This document shows positions 7,253-14,573 of a DNA stretch of 39,073 nucleotides, piece after piece. A model generated the notes under the pieces. That model was not told the DNA's origin. It did not search any database and worked only from the letters and a program-made list of their open reading frames with translations. Positions within the stretch are counted from its first letter, which is position 1; each line of letters starts with the position of its first letter. Source of the DNA: an uncultured Bacilli bacterium (lineage in GTDB: Bacteria; Bacillota_I; Bacilli_A; RF39; UBA660); contig CANPZX010000006.1 in the NCBI GenBank assembly GCA_947589195.1, forward strand, positions 1-39,073, in the 5' to 3' direction. A program made the position numbers and the translations under genes.

Positions 7253-8422
7253 ATGGTGAAAAAGATTTGTTTAAGTTTTGTTATTCTAGGCTTTTTAGCC
7301 TTAGGTTTAACATCTTTTTTAAGAATGCAAAATACGGAAAGTTTACCTGATTCCAATGATTCTGTGATATCTAGTGTGGTAGAAACTCCTAAAAAAGAGG
7401 AAGAAACCGAAGAAAAACCAAATTTTATGCTTACTAACAATTTCGAATTGCCAATTAATGGGGCTAGTGGTTATGCCTCTATTGCTTTAGATTTACTAGC
7501 TGACCCTCGAAGTGATGCCAATATCATTAAAACTTTAAAAGCGGGTCAAGGTTTTACCATTGTCTTTGAAATTGGCGAATATTGGTACATTAAAGTTGAT
7601 AATACATTTGGCTTTGTTCCTTATAAAAATTGTATGATTAATTTGCCGGATGTCTTACCTTCCATCATTTATAATATTACTAACTCCGAAGCTTCGATCA
7701 TGCGTTCATTAGGAAAAGATATTGAAAATATTACGGATGAACAATTATATGATGTTTATTTTTATAATAAAAGATTACAAAAATATGAATATACCGTACC
7801 CGTTTTATATAATATGGCGAAAAAAATCGCAGTTGTTCAAAAAAATGCTTTATTAAATAATGAATCGTTAGTTATTTATGAAGGTTTTAGACCTTATGAA
7901 GTTCAAAGAAAAGTTGTCGAAAATGTTAAAGCTTTAGCAAGTGTTGATGAAGAAGTTTTAGCTGGTTTAACCACTGCTCCATGGGGTATGTCTTGGTTTA
8001 TTTCAACTGGTACATCTAATCACCAAAAAGGCCTAGCTATCGATACTAGTCTTGCAAAAGTAATTACTTATGAAGAAAAAACTTTAGATGGCTATACTTA
8101 TAAAGTTCCTAAGACTTATCAAGAATATACAATGCCGACCCCGATGCACGAACTTAGTATGCTATCTGTAAGATTTACGACACCAGTATCATCTAAATCA
8201 CCTACTGCTTGGTTAAAAGCCAGTTTAACTTTAGGGATGAAAAACAACATTCATGCCCAAGACTTACAAAATTATTGTACGAATGCTGGTTTAACTCCAC
8301 TTGCTAGTGAATGGTGGCATTTTAATGATTTAGATAGTTTATCTCTAGAAAATGGCAACGGTAGATTTTATATAACTAATGTTTATAGTACCGATTTAAA
8401 AAGTATTTCTACCTTAAAATAG
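7253..8422 (+). CDS. SH3-fused M15D (VanX/DdpX-like) D-Ala-D-Ala dipeptidase family protein
   Basis: A 389-residue exported or membrane-anchored protein. Residues 4-20 are hydrophobic, followed by an acidic linker (about 25-60), an SH3b-like module (about 65-130: IKTLKAGQGF, WYIKV, FGFVPY) and a peptidase M15 domain (about 150-380). Zinc-site motifs are present: GFRPYEVQRKV, SNHQKGLAIDTSL (His and Asp ligands) and EWWHFND (Glu base and His ligand). M15D enzymes cleave D-Ala-D-Ala or trim peptidoglycan stem peptides. With an SH3b module and a secretion signal, this one more likely trims wall peptides outside the cell than confers vancomycin resistance. The stop codon forms part of a terminator stem. 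Confidence 0.8.
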   Translation: MVKKICLSFVILGFLALGLTSFLRMQNTESLPDSNDSVISSVVETPKKEEETEEKPNFMLTNNFELPINGASGYASIALDLLADPRSDANIIKTLKAGQGFTIVFEIGEYWYIKVDNTFGFVPYKNCMINLPDVLPSIIYNITNSEASIMRSLGKDIENITDEQLYDVYFYNKRLQKYEYTVPVLYNMAKKIAVVQKNALLNNESLVIYEGFRPYEVQRKVVENVKALASVDEEVLAGLTTAPWGMSWFISTGTSNHQKGLAIDTSLAKVITYEEKTLDGYTYKVPKTYQEYTMPTPMHELSMLSVRFTTPVSSKSPTAWLKASLTLGMKNNIHAQDLQNYCTNAGLTPLASEWWHFNDLDSLSLENGNGRFYITNVYSTDLKSISTLK

Positions 8423-8442
8423 GCTTATCTAAAGCCTTTTTT
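8420..8442 (+). terminator. Terminator after the M15D peptidase gene
   Basis: AGGCTT (8421-8426) and AAGCCT (8432-8437) form a 6-bp stem with a 5-base loop, followed by five T residues (8438-8442). The TAG stop overlaps the left arm. Confidence 0.75.
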
Positions 8443-8519
8443 AATACCCAAATATTTCCAACTATTTTATGAATTAAATATAACTAAAAGTCCATAATAA
8501 TAGTGGGAGGTAAATTAAA

Positions 8520-8654
8520 ATGGAAAGAAATTCACGTAATAATAGCAGAAATGAATCTAATTCTAGAAACAACAATAAAAATAATAACAGAAATCAAAAT
8601 AGACAAGAAAATTCTAGAAATAGTAGAAATTCTAAAAACGAACAAAATCGTTAA
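8520..8654 (+). CDS. 44-residue Asn/Arg/Ser-rich basic protein
   Basis: A short reading frame preceded by a strong GGGAGG (8505-8510) 9 bases before ATG. It is followed by TAA and a strong terminator, so it looks like a real, independently expressed gene. The product is almost all Asn, Arg and Ser with some Lys, Glu and Gln. It begins MERNSRNN, has repeated SRN units, and contains no hydrophobic residues beyond Met1. It should be highly basic and disordered, which suggests RNA or DNA binding or a spore/coat-type small protein, but I recognise no family. An overlapping 81-codon frame starting near 8503 lacks a ribosome site and is rejected. Confidence 0.65.
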   Translation: MERNSRNNSRNESNSRNNNKNNNRNQNRQENSRNSRNSKNEQNR

Positions 8655-8668
8655 TTTGCTAACCAAAG

Positions 8669-8698
8669 AAAAAGAGAATGATTTAGTATTCTCTTTTT
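8669..8698. terminator. Bidirectional terminator shared with xerD
   Basis: AAAAAGAGAAT (8669-8679) pairs with ATTCTCTTTTT (8688-8698) across an 8-base loop, with T runs on both strands. It ends the small gene on the plus strand and xerD on the minus strand. The xerD stop lies in the loop. Confidence 0.8.
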
Positions 8699-9573
8699 TT
8701 CGTGGCTCGAGGATGTTTATGATATTCATTTTTAATTTGGTCATTTAATAAATGAGTATAAATCTCGGTCGTCGAAATATCACTATGCCCTAATAGTTCT
8801 TGAATAATTCGTAAATCAGCCCCATGATGTAAAAGATGGGTGGCATAAGAATGTCTTAAAGTATGAGGACTTATCTCTTTAGTTATCCCTTGTTCTTTCG
8901 CTAACTTCTTTAAATTCTTAAAAAAACCTTGTCTTGTTATTTTATCACCATGATTATTAATAAATAAATATTCACTATCTTTATTCTTTAACATTAAATT
9001 ACGATGCTCATTTAAATATAAACATAAATATTTTTTCGCTACTTCATTAAAAGGACTAATCCTTTCTTTACTACCCTTTCCCATAACCCTTAAAAAGTTA
9101 TTTTCTAAATCGACATTATTAAACTTTAAATCAATAAGTTCACTTACTCTTAAACCCGTAGCATATAAAAGTTCTAACATTGCTTTATTGCGGTAATCAA
9201 AATCATTTTCTAATTTTAAATCTAATAACTTATTAATTTCTTCTTCCGTTAAAAAAGTTGGTAATTTTTTAGTAATCTTAGGGGAAGCAATATTCTCACA
9301 GGGATTTATATTAAGTAAGTCTTCATTAACTAAAAATTGAAAAAACATTTTAATAACTGTTAAATAATGAGCTCTACTCTTCTCGGCCATTTGGTCATTA
9401 AAAACTAAATAAGCTTCAATATCCTTATTAGTTAACTCTTTAATATTCTTCCCATTTAAAAATATCTCAAATCTTTTTAAATTATCTTCATAAGAAAGAA
9501 GAGTATTTTCCGAAAACTTTCTTTCATATTTTAAATAATCTAAGTATTTATTATAATATTCCTGATTAGTCAT
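8683..9573 (-). CDS. xerD: Tyrosine recombinase XerD/XerC
   Basis: A 296-residue tyrosine recombinase of normal Xer length. The N-terminal SAM-like DNA-binding domain covers about 1-90 and the catalytic domain about 105-290. The full catalytic set is visible: Arg142 (TGLRVSEL), Lys166 (MGKGSKER), His237 and Arg240 (SPHTLRHSYATH), His263 (LLGHSDISTT) and Tyr272 (EIYTH). It resolves chromosome dimers at dif together with a second Xer protein. No phage or integron features flank it, so a housekeeping role is favoured over an integrase. XerD and XerC cannot be separated with certainty. The final codons lie inside the terminator stem. A TGTTATAAT extended -10 lies upstream. Confidence 0.85.
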   Translation of the reverse strand: MTNQEYYNKYLDYLKYERKFSENTLLSYEDNLKRFEIFLNGKNIKELTNKDIEAYLVFNDQMAEKSRAHYLTVIKMFFQFLVNEDLLNINPCENIASPKITKKLPTFLTEEEINKLLDLKLENDFDYRNKAMLELLYATGLRVSELIDLKFNNVDLENNFLRVMGKGSKERISPFNEVAKKYLCLYLNEHRNLMLKNKDSEYLFINNHGDKITRQGFFKNLKKLAKEQGITKEISPHTLRHSYATHLLHHGADLRIIQELLGHSDISTTEIYTHLLNDQIKNEYHKHPRATKKREY

Positions 9574-9598
9574 AATATCCCTACTCTACTTTAAAAAG

Positions 9599-9604
9599 AT
9601 TATA
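9599..9604 (-). promoter_or_regulatory. Extended -10 for xerD
   Basis: On the minus strand TATAAT is preceded by TGT, giving an extended -10, with a weak TTTAGA -35 17 bases upstream. It is 25 bases before the xerD ATG. Confidence 0.5.
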
Positions 9605-9639
9605 ACATAAAAAATACTATTTCTAAAACTAAAATATGA

Positions 9640-9645
9640 TATAAT
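9640..9645 (+). promoter_or_regulatory. -10 element for rarA
   Basis: A perfect TATAAT ends 5 bases before the first possible ATG (9651). Transcription should start at about 9652, which makes 9651 an unlikely start codon and 9663 the better one. The -35 is weak. Confidence 0.55.
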
Positions 9646-9662
9646 TAATTATGGTGGATGAT

Positions 9663-10865
9663 ATGGAATTACTTTCAAATAAATTACGTCCCGAAAAACT
9701 AGAAGATATTATTGGCCAAAGTCATTTAATCGGGGATGGAAAGATTCTTTCCAATATGGTTAAAAATAAAAAGATTTTTTCTTTTATTTTATATGGTAAA
9801 CCAGGTACGGGCAAAACTAGTATTGCTAATGCTATTGTAAAAGAACTTAATTTACCCCATCGCTTTTTAAACGCGACAATTAATAATAAAAAAGATTTTG
9901 ATATTGCTATTGAAGAAGCCAAAATGAATGGGGAATTAATTTTAATAATTGATGAAATTCATCGTATGAATAAAGATAAACAAGATTTACTTTTACCTTA
10001 TATTGAAAGTGGTTTAATTATTTTAATTGGTCTTACTACTTCCAATCCTTATCATAAAATAAATCCCGCGATAAGAAGTCGTGTCCAAATCTTTGAACTT
10101 CACGAACTAACGACCTCGGAAATCATAATTGGTTTAAAAAGAGCTTGTAATACTTTAGAAAATATAAATATTGATAAAGAAGCTTTAAACTATATTGCTA
10201 ATCTAGCTAGTGGTGATTTTCGAAGTGCTCTAAATCTTTTAGAAGTAGCTTATTATTCTTCTAAAGATAAAGTTATTGATTTAGCTTTAGTTAAACAAAT
10301 TAATAGTAAACCCGTATTCTTTCATGATAAAAATGAAGATGGCCATTATGATGTTCTATCGGCTTTTCAAAAATCTATTCGTGGTAGTGATGTCAATGCT
10401 GCCCTGCACTATTTAGCCCGTTTAATCGAGGCTGGTGATTTAGATAGTATCTATCGCCGCATGAGTGTGATTGCTTATGAAGATATTGGTCTTGCTAATC
10501 CCAGTATTGGCCCGAAAGTAATGGCCGCGATTCATGCCGCGGAATTAGTAGGTTTACCCGAAGCAAGAATCCCTTTAGGTGTTGTAATAACTGAAATGGC
10601 TTTATCTCCGAAAAGTAATAGTGCTTACCTTGCCCTTAACGAAGCTTTAAATGACATTCATGCGGGTAACACGGGAAATGTCCCTGCCCATATTAAAACT
10701 ACCAGTCCTACTTATAAATATCCGCATGATTATCCTCATGATTGGGTTTATCAAGAATACTTACCCGAAAATTTAAAAGGCCGAAAATATTATCAAGCCA
10801 AAAATAATAAATATGAAGATAATATAAATAAATTATATAAAGAAATGAAAGGTGAAAACAAATGA
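9663..10865 (+). CDS. rarA: Replication-associated recombination protein RarA (MgsA), AAA+ ATPase
   Basis: A 400-residue AAA+ clamp-loader-like ATPase that acts at stalled or gapped replication forks. Walker A is GKPGTGKTS, Walker B is IIDEIHRM, sensor 1 is GLTTSNP and the arginine finger region is AIRSRVQIF. The C-terminal tetramerisation part contains SDVNAALHYLARLIEAGD and YEDIGLANP, typical of RarA/YrvN. I prefer ATG 9663 over 9651: the -10 box lies right at 9651, GGTGG is 5 bases before 9663, and MELLSNKLRP aligns with the usual family N-terminus. It overlaps gpsA by ATGA, giving tight coupling. In Bacillus this gene is also near tcdA, 6S RNA and aspS. Confidence 0.9.
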   Translation: MELLSNKLRPEKLEDIIGQSHLIGDGKILSNMVKNKKIFSFILYGKPGTGKTSIANAIVKELNLPHRFLNATINNKKDFDIAIEEAKMNGELILIIDEIHRMNKDKQDLLLPYIESGLIILIGLTTSNPYHKINPAIRSRVQIFELHELTTSEIIIGLKRACNTLENINIDKEALNYIANLASGDFRSALNLLEVAYYSSKDKVIDLALVKQINSKPVFFHDKNEDGHYDVLSAFQKSIRGSDVNAALHYLARLIEAGDLDSIYRRMSVIAYEDIGLANPSIGPKVMAAIHAAELVGLPEARIPLGVVITEMALSPKSNSAYLALNEALNDIHAGNTGNVPAHIKTTSPTYKYPHDYPHDWVYQEYLPENLKGRKYYQAKNNKYEDNINKLYKEMKGENK

Positions 10866-11836
10866 ATATTACATTTATTGGTACAGGAGTATTTAGTACC
10901 GCGATTGCTGCTAATCTAGCCCAAAATAAAAAAAATAAAATTATAATGTGGAGTGAAAATGAAGCATTAGTTGCTTTTTTTAATAAAGATCATCGCCTTG
11001 ATAATATCTGGCCTAAAAAAGATTTCCCTGATAACATTACTTTAACTCATGATTATCAAGAAGCCTTAAAAGATGCCCAAATCGTCTTTATTATTCCCGC
11101 TATTAAATATTTAAAAAGTGTATGCTTAGATATTAAAAATATTATTAAGAAAAATGTTCCCGTTATTATTGGAACTAAAGGGATTGATGAAAGTGGTAAA
11201 TTTGCCTATGAAATAGCTCAAAAAAGTTTACATAATCCTCTATATTTGTTAACGGGACCTAACCTAGCTAAAGATATTCTAAATGGTGATTTAATTGGCT
11301 ACAATCTAAGCTCTAATACCAAAAAAGGTTTAAAGACTATTAAAAGCACTTTAAATGAAGATAATATCGTATTAGAAATATCTAATGATCCTTTAGGAAT
11401 GAGCATTTGTAGTGTCCTTAAAAATATTTATACGATTGGTTCGGGTATTTTAAATGGTTTAGGTAATGGTGAAAGCACTAATGCCTTTTATCTTACCAAA
11501 GTCTATAAAGAACTGGAAAAAGCTTTAATGTATTTAAAAAGTAATTATCAAACTTTATTTAGTTTAGGTGGATTTGGCGATTTAGTAGCCACTTGTAATG
11601 CTAAAACTAGTCGTAATTTTACTTATGGAAATTTATTAGGAAGTAATGCCAAGAAAAAAGATCTGGATAAATTTATAAAAGAAAATACTATCGAAGGATT
11701 AAATTCTCTAGAAGCCATGCGGGAATACTTAAAGAAAAAACATCTTAATTTACCAATATTTGAAACGATCTATGGGATTGTCTGCCAAAATAAAACCGTT
11801 AAAACATTAACGGCCACTTTAAAAAATATTAAATAG
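10862..11836 (+). CDS. gpsA: Glycerol-3-phosphate dehydrogenase [NAD(P)+]
   Basis: A 324-residue cytosolic enzyme that reduces dihydroxyacetone phosphate to sn-glycerol 3-phosphate for phospholipid synthesis. The Rossmann motif GTGVFSTAIA starts at residue 7. Other marks are IIGTKGI, TGPNLAKDI (a variant of the usual SGPSFA-E), the catalytic Lys in VLKNIYTIGSG, and GGFGDLVATCNAKTSRNFTYG. It overlaps rarA by 4 bases (ATGA) with AAAGGTG upstream. Its last 8 bases overlap the convergent tcdA. Length is close to the family norm of about 330-340. Assignment is firm. Confidence 0.92.
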   Translation: MNITFIGTGVFSTAIAANLAQNKKNKIIMWSENEALVAFFNKDHRLDNIWPKKDFPDNITLTHDYQEALKDAQIVFIIPAIKYLKSVCLDIKNIIKKNVPVIIGTKGIDESGKFAYEIAQKSLHNPLYLLTGPNLAKDILNGDLIGYNLSSNTKKGLKTIKSTLNEDNIVLEISNDPLGMSICSVLKNIYTIGSGILNGLGNGESTNAFYLTKVYKELEKALMYLKSNYQTLFSLGGFGDLVATCNAKTSRNFTYGNLLGSNAKKKDLDKFIKENTIEGLNSLEAMREYLKKKHLNLPIFETIYGIVCQNKTVKTLTATLKNIK

Positions 11837-12512
11837 ATTTTAAAATATCATTTAAAACATAATAAGCTAAATTTAATCCGGCTGATGCGGGAGTTAACAT
11901 TAAAGAACCAGGAGTTCTTTTTTTCGTTTTAATGGGTATTTCTCTACTCCAAACAACTGGAATATCTAATGAAATATTTTCTTTTTTTAATAAATTACGC
12001 ATAACTTTAGCTAAAGAATCATTATTTGTTTTTGCTAAAGTTGTTATTTCTACTAAACTAGGATTAAAACGATTACCGGTACCTAAACAAGAGATAATTT
12101 TAAGATGATGTTTTTTAGCATATTTAATTAGTTCTACTTTAGTTGTAATAGTATCACAAGCATCAATTATATAGTCATAACTATCTTTCTTTAAAACATC
12201 CTCTAAATTATCTTTATTTAAAAAAATATTTAACTCTTTAATTTGGACTTCCGGATTAATATCCCAAGCCCTTTTTAAAGCTACCTTACATTTATTTTCT
12301 CCTAGATTAGAAGTTAAACTTAATATTTGGCGATTTAAATTAGACTTTTCAAATTTATCATTATCAACGATTGTTATCTTTGTAAATCCTAGTCTAACTA
12401 AAGCTTCAAAACAAATACCCCCTACTCCTCCTAAACCAACTAAAAATATTTTAGTTTCCTTTATTTTATTTAAAACATTAATATCAATTAATTCTAAACT
12501 TCGTTCAAACAT
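11829..12512 (-). CDS. tcdA: tRNA threonylcarbamoyladenosine dehydratase TcdA
   Basis: A 227-residue E1-like (ThiF/MoeB-fold) ATP-dependent enzyme that cyclises t6A to ct6A at position 37 of ANN-decoding tRNAs. The nucleotide site GLGGVGG is at about residues 26-32, followed by IVDNDKFEKSNLNRQ, the region around IDACD, and the family C-terminal signature RTPGSLMLTPASAGL. It is shorter than the roughly 255-residue relatives, mostly at the C-terminus. It lies directly downstream of the 6S RNA gene on the same strand, with GGAGTG before the ATG, and could be expressed by read-through from the 6S promoter. The same neighbourhood occurs in Bacillus (yrvM). Confidence 0.88.
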   Translation of the reverse strand: MFERSLELIDINVLNKIKETKIFLVGLGGVGGICFEALVRLGFTKITIVDNDKFEKSNLNRQILSLTSNLGENKCKVALKRAWDINPEVQIKELNIFLNKDNLEDVLKKDSYDYIIDACDTITTKVELIKYAKKHHLKIISCLGTGNRFNPSLVEITTLAKTNNDSLAKVMRNLLKKENISLDIPVVWSREIPIKTKKRTPGSLMLTPASAGLNLAYYVLNDILKSI

Positions 12513-12527
12513 ATTTTCACTCCAAAA

Positions 12528-12703
12528 TAAAACCCAAAGGTAAGTCTGCTTGGATAAAATCCCGCTCGCTCGCAGGTGGGCATCACATGTGTACTTTAGG
12601 ATTCTAGCGACACTTAATGGGCTAGCATTCTACACCGCACAACAATTAGATTCCCGTATGTATCCATAGTCGGTTTTATGTGAAACAAACTATATCTTTA
12701 GGT
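12528..12703 (-). ncRNA. ssrS: 6S RNA (ssrS/bsrA-like)
   Basis: A non-coding transcript of about 175 nt. A closing stem pairs 12696-12703 with 12532-12539 (8 bp, one G-U). A second stem pairs 12683-12691 with 12543-12551 (9 bp). An open central region follows, with a small hairpin on its 3' side (12552-12562). A long upper arm includes pairs 12589-12593/12631-12635 and an apical stem 12604-12608/12621-12625. This rod with a central bubble is the 6S RNA layout that sequesters sigma-A RNA polymerase. In Bacillus 6S-1 RNA lies by the tcdA homologue (yrvM), near rarA and aspS, which supports the call. Its GC content is higher than its surroundings. SRP RNA, tmRNA and RNase P hallmarks are absent. 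The 3' end is approximate. Confidence 0.78.
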
Positions 12704-12709
12704 AATTTA

Positions 12710-12738
12710 ATTTTATCATAGATAATTCAAACTAGCAA
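12710..12738 (-). promoter_or_regulatory. Promoter of the 6S RNA gene
   Basis: On the minus strand TTGCTA (12733-12738) and TAAAAT (12710-12715) are 17 bases apart. The base 7 downstream of the -10 is an A at 12703, the first base of the predicted closing stem. Start site and structure therefore agree. Confidence 0.75.
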
Positions 12739-13180
12739 CAACTTTACATTTAATTTAACTTTTATTGATTATAGTTCAGAAAAAGGAGATGAAAATATAC
12801 TTTTAATATTATTAAATAATAGGATTTATAGATATTCTTATTAATTATATCTATTATGTATTTGAGTGGAAAAACTATTAAAATCACTAATTTTAACTTT
12901 AAAATCATTATTCTTAATAAAAAGTAACTCGTAATATCAACATTTATATTACTGAATGGTAACCAAAAGGTTTAACAAAATACAATAAAAATGTTGACAT
13001 ATTATCAAAAAGGTGCTAGTTTATTCGCTTAAGAAGGATTTATAGATTAAAAATTAATCATTAACATTTATATCGTTAGTTCCTTTGTTGAAGATAAGGC
13101 GGTGTTGTTAAAAAAATTTTACTTTATTTTAATTTGTTAAATATTTAAATCAAAGTGCCATGAAAAGGAGAGTGATATAT
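12739..13180. other. Long AT-rich leader/intergenic region
   Basis: About 440 bases without a credible gene. An AAAGGAG followed by ATG near 12783-12792 leads only to a five-codon frame. A good plus-strand promoter is at 12994-13022, giving a leader of about 150 bases before the gene at 13181. The leader contains no riboswitch I recognise. Confidence 0.5.
12994..13022 (+). promoter_or_regulatory. Sigma-A-type promoter for the 13181 gene
   Basis: A perfect TTGACA (12994-12999), a 17-base spacer and TAGTTT (13017-13022) preceded by TGC. Transcription should start near 13029, about 150 bases before the first island gene. Confidence 0.65.
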
Positions 13181-13540
13181 ATGGCAATAAAAACTTTAGC
13201 AGATTTTGATAATAATTACCAAGCTTTTGCTGATTATTTAGAGTCAGCAGAATGTGCCAATGATGAAGGCTATGATATATACGCTGATATCAAAGGAAAT
13301 ATTTATGAATCAGATGATTGGACAAAAGGACATGGACATAAAAATGTATATAATGGATATGACCGCGATAAAGACGATGATAGTAGTAAAGGAAGACCTT
13401 GGAAAAATCCTTGGTTAAAATATACAGAAAAATTAAATTTAACTGATGAGGAAGTTCAATTTTTAAATGCACTATATAATTATGACCAATCTACTCAAAA
13501 TAATGAATTAGAAAATAATATACATTCAAAAATAAGATAA
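13181..13540 (+). CDS. Hypothetical acidic protein, island gene 1
   Basis: A 119-residue soluble protein with no membrane segment. It is acidic and rich in Asp and Tyr, with a Gly/His/Asp-rich middle (KGHGHKNVYNGYDRDKDDDS) that could bind metal or be disordered, and a helical C-terminal part (LTDEEVQFLNALYNYDQ). I recognise no family. ATG 13181 is chosen over the in-frame ATG at 13160 because AAAGGAG at 13164-13170 lies 10 bases before it. It is probably cotranscribed with the HEVEH protein 28 bases downstream. No homologue is suggested by its neighbours. Confidence 0.65.
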   Translation: MAIKTLADFDNNYQAFADYLESAECANDEGYDIYADIKGNIYESDDWTKGHGHKNVYNGYDRDKDDDSSKGRPWKNPWLKYTEKLNLTDEEVQFLNALYNYDQSTQNNELENNIHSKIR

Positions 13541-13568
13541 TATAGAATCATAGTAAAAAATTATTTAT

Positions 13569-14390
13569 ATGGAAAATATATTAAAAATTATTTATGATAA
13601 ATCAATTGAGAATAAAATTATAGATTTAAAAGATATTGAAAAGATTTTAGAATTGTTAATAATTGATAAATGTTTAGACGATTATATTACAAATATAGAT
13701 ATTAAACCAATAATAAGTGATAATCTTGCTTCTTATTCTACCACAGCAAAGAACATTATAATATATACTGGAACATTAGAATTAATGATTAAGAATATAG
13801 AAAAAAATTTATTAATAGAAAGTGATATAGAAAAAAATTTGTATAAGAATTTATCAATATTACAAATTTTATTGCATGAAGTAGAACATGCCAATCAAGA
13901 AAGAATATCGTATACTGAAAATAGTTTAGAGTCCTTTGTTATAAGAATATCTTATTTAGTTAGCAATTATAATGAAAATTTATATGAATATTGCCCGAAA
14001 GAGCGATTAGCAGAGATTAAATCGTTTGAAGAAATTTTATCATTAATAATGATTATAAATGATAAATTAGAAAAATTATTGAAAATTATTGAAAACGAAA
14101 AATTACTAAGATTATTAAGAGGCTATCATTATAGTAAATTTTTAGTAAATTGTCCTTTTATAACATATTTTAAATTAGGAAATAAAGAAGAAATTTTGAA
14201 AAGTTTCGATTGGCATTCTGATATACAAGAAAATACAGTTAGTCAAGTTTCAAACATATACGATTTGAATTTAAGGATGAAATTTGGGTTTCCAATTACG
14301 CTTAATGAATATGGAGAATCTATGAAAAATTTAATTTTATCGTTAAATAATAATTTCAATAACAGAACAAATATTAAGTTAAAAATATAA
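13569..14390 (+). CDS. Putative zincin-like protein with HEVEH motif
   Basis: A 273-residue helical protein. Residues around 107-118 read LLHEVEHANQER, a textbook HExxH zinc-metallopeptidase motif on a helix. There is no signal peptide or membrane segment, so it would act in the cytoplasm. The third zinc ligand is not obvious; Glu or Asp residues in the helix 40-60 residues later are candidates. No known peptidase family is recognised. No Shine-Dalgarno sequence is visible before the ATG, so translation may be coupled to the 13181 gene ending 28 bases upstream. The pair could be a small peptidase module, for example stress- or phage-related, but nothing in the sequence proves it. Confidence 0.6.
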   Translation: MENILKIIYDKSIENKIIDLKDIEKILELLIIDKCLDDYITNIDIKPIISDNLASYSTTAKNIIIYTGTLELMIKNIEKNLLIESDIEKNLYKNLSILQILLHEVEHANQERISYTENSLESFVIRISYLVSNYNENLYEYCPKERLAEIKSFEEILSLIMIINDKLEKLLKIIENEKLLRLLRGYHYSKFLVNCPFITYFKLGNKEEILKSFDWHSDIQENTVSQVSNIYDLNLRMKFGFPITLNEYGESMKNLILSLNNNFNNRTNIKLKI

Positions 14391-14393
14391 AGA

Positions 14394-14428
14394 TTGTGAC
14401 TTTCTAAGTTTTCACAAGTGTTTTTTTT
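14394..14428 (+). terminator. Possible terminator after the HEVEH gene
   Basis: TTGTGA (14394-14399) and TCACAA (14412-14417) form a 6-bp stem with a 12-base loop. GTG and eight T residues follow. The stem is weak but correctly placed. Confidence 0.5.
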
Positions 14429-14485
14429 AAATTTATTAGAAAAGTTGCAATTTTATTAAATATTTTAAATTATTCCACAACTTAA

Positions 14486-14523
14486 AACACCAAAACTACC
14501 TATTTTTTTAAAATTTTGGTGTT
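14486..14523. repeat. 10-bp inverted repeat upstream of the 14574 gene
   Basis: AACACCAAAA (14486-14495) and TTTTGGTGTT (14514-14523) are perfect inverted repeats 18 bases apart, ending 21 bases before the -10 at 14545. They may be an operator overlapping the -35 region or a terminator without a T run. Confidence 0.6.
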
Positions 14524-14541
14524 AAAATAGCAATAAATAAT

Positions 14542-14550
14542 TGATATAAT
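14542..14550 (+). promoter_or_regulatory. Extended -10 promoter for the 14574 gene
   Basis: TGATATAAT gives an extended -10 (TATAAT at 14545-14550) 23 bases before the TTG start. No good -35 is visible, and the inverted repeat occupies that region. Confidence 0.55.
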
Positions 14551-14573
14551 ATTATTGATGGAGTTGGTGTAAA

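Noticed and set aside
8503-8748. 81-codon plus-strand frame overlapping the small basic gene
   Set aside because: Its ATG-like start overlaps the GGGAGG ribosome site and the frame runs through a terminator; the 44-residue frame fits signals better.
8683-9573. Integrase of a mobile element
   Set aside because: No att repeats, phage genes or tRNA are adjacent; length and motifs fit housekeeping Xer.
12528-12703. SRP RNA, tmRNA or RNase P RNA as identity of the ncRNA
   Set aside because: No GGAAGGAAGCAGC-like SRP loop, no tmRNA acceptor end or tag, and no RNase P AGAGGAAAGTCC core are visible.
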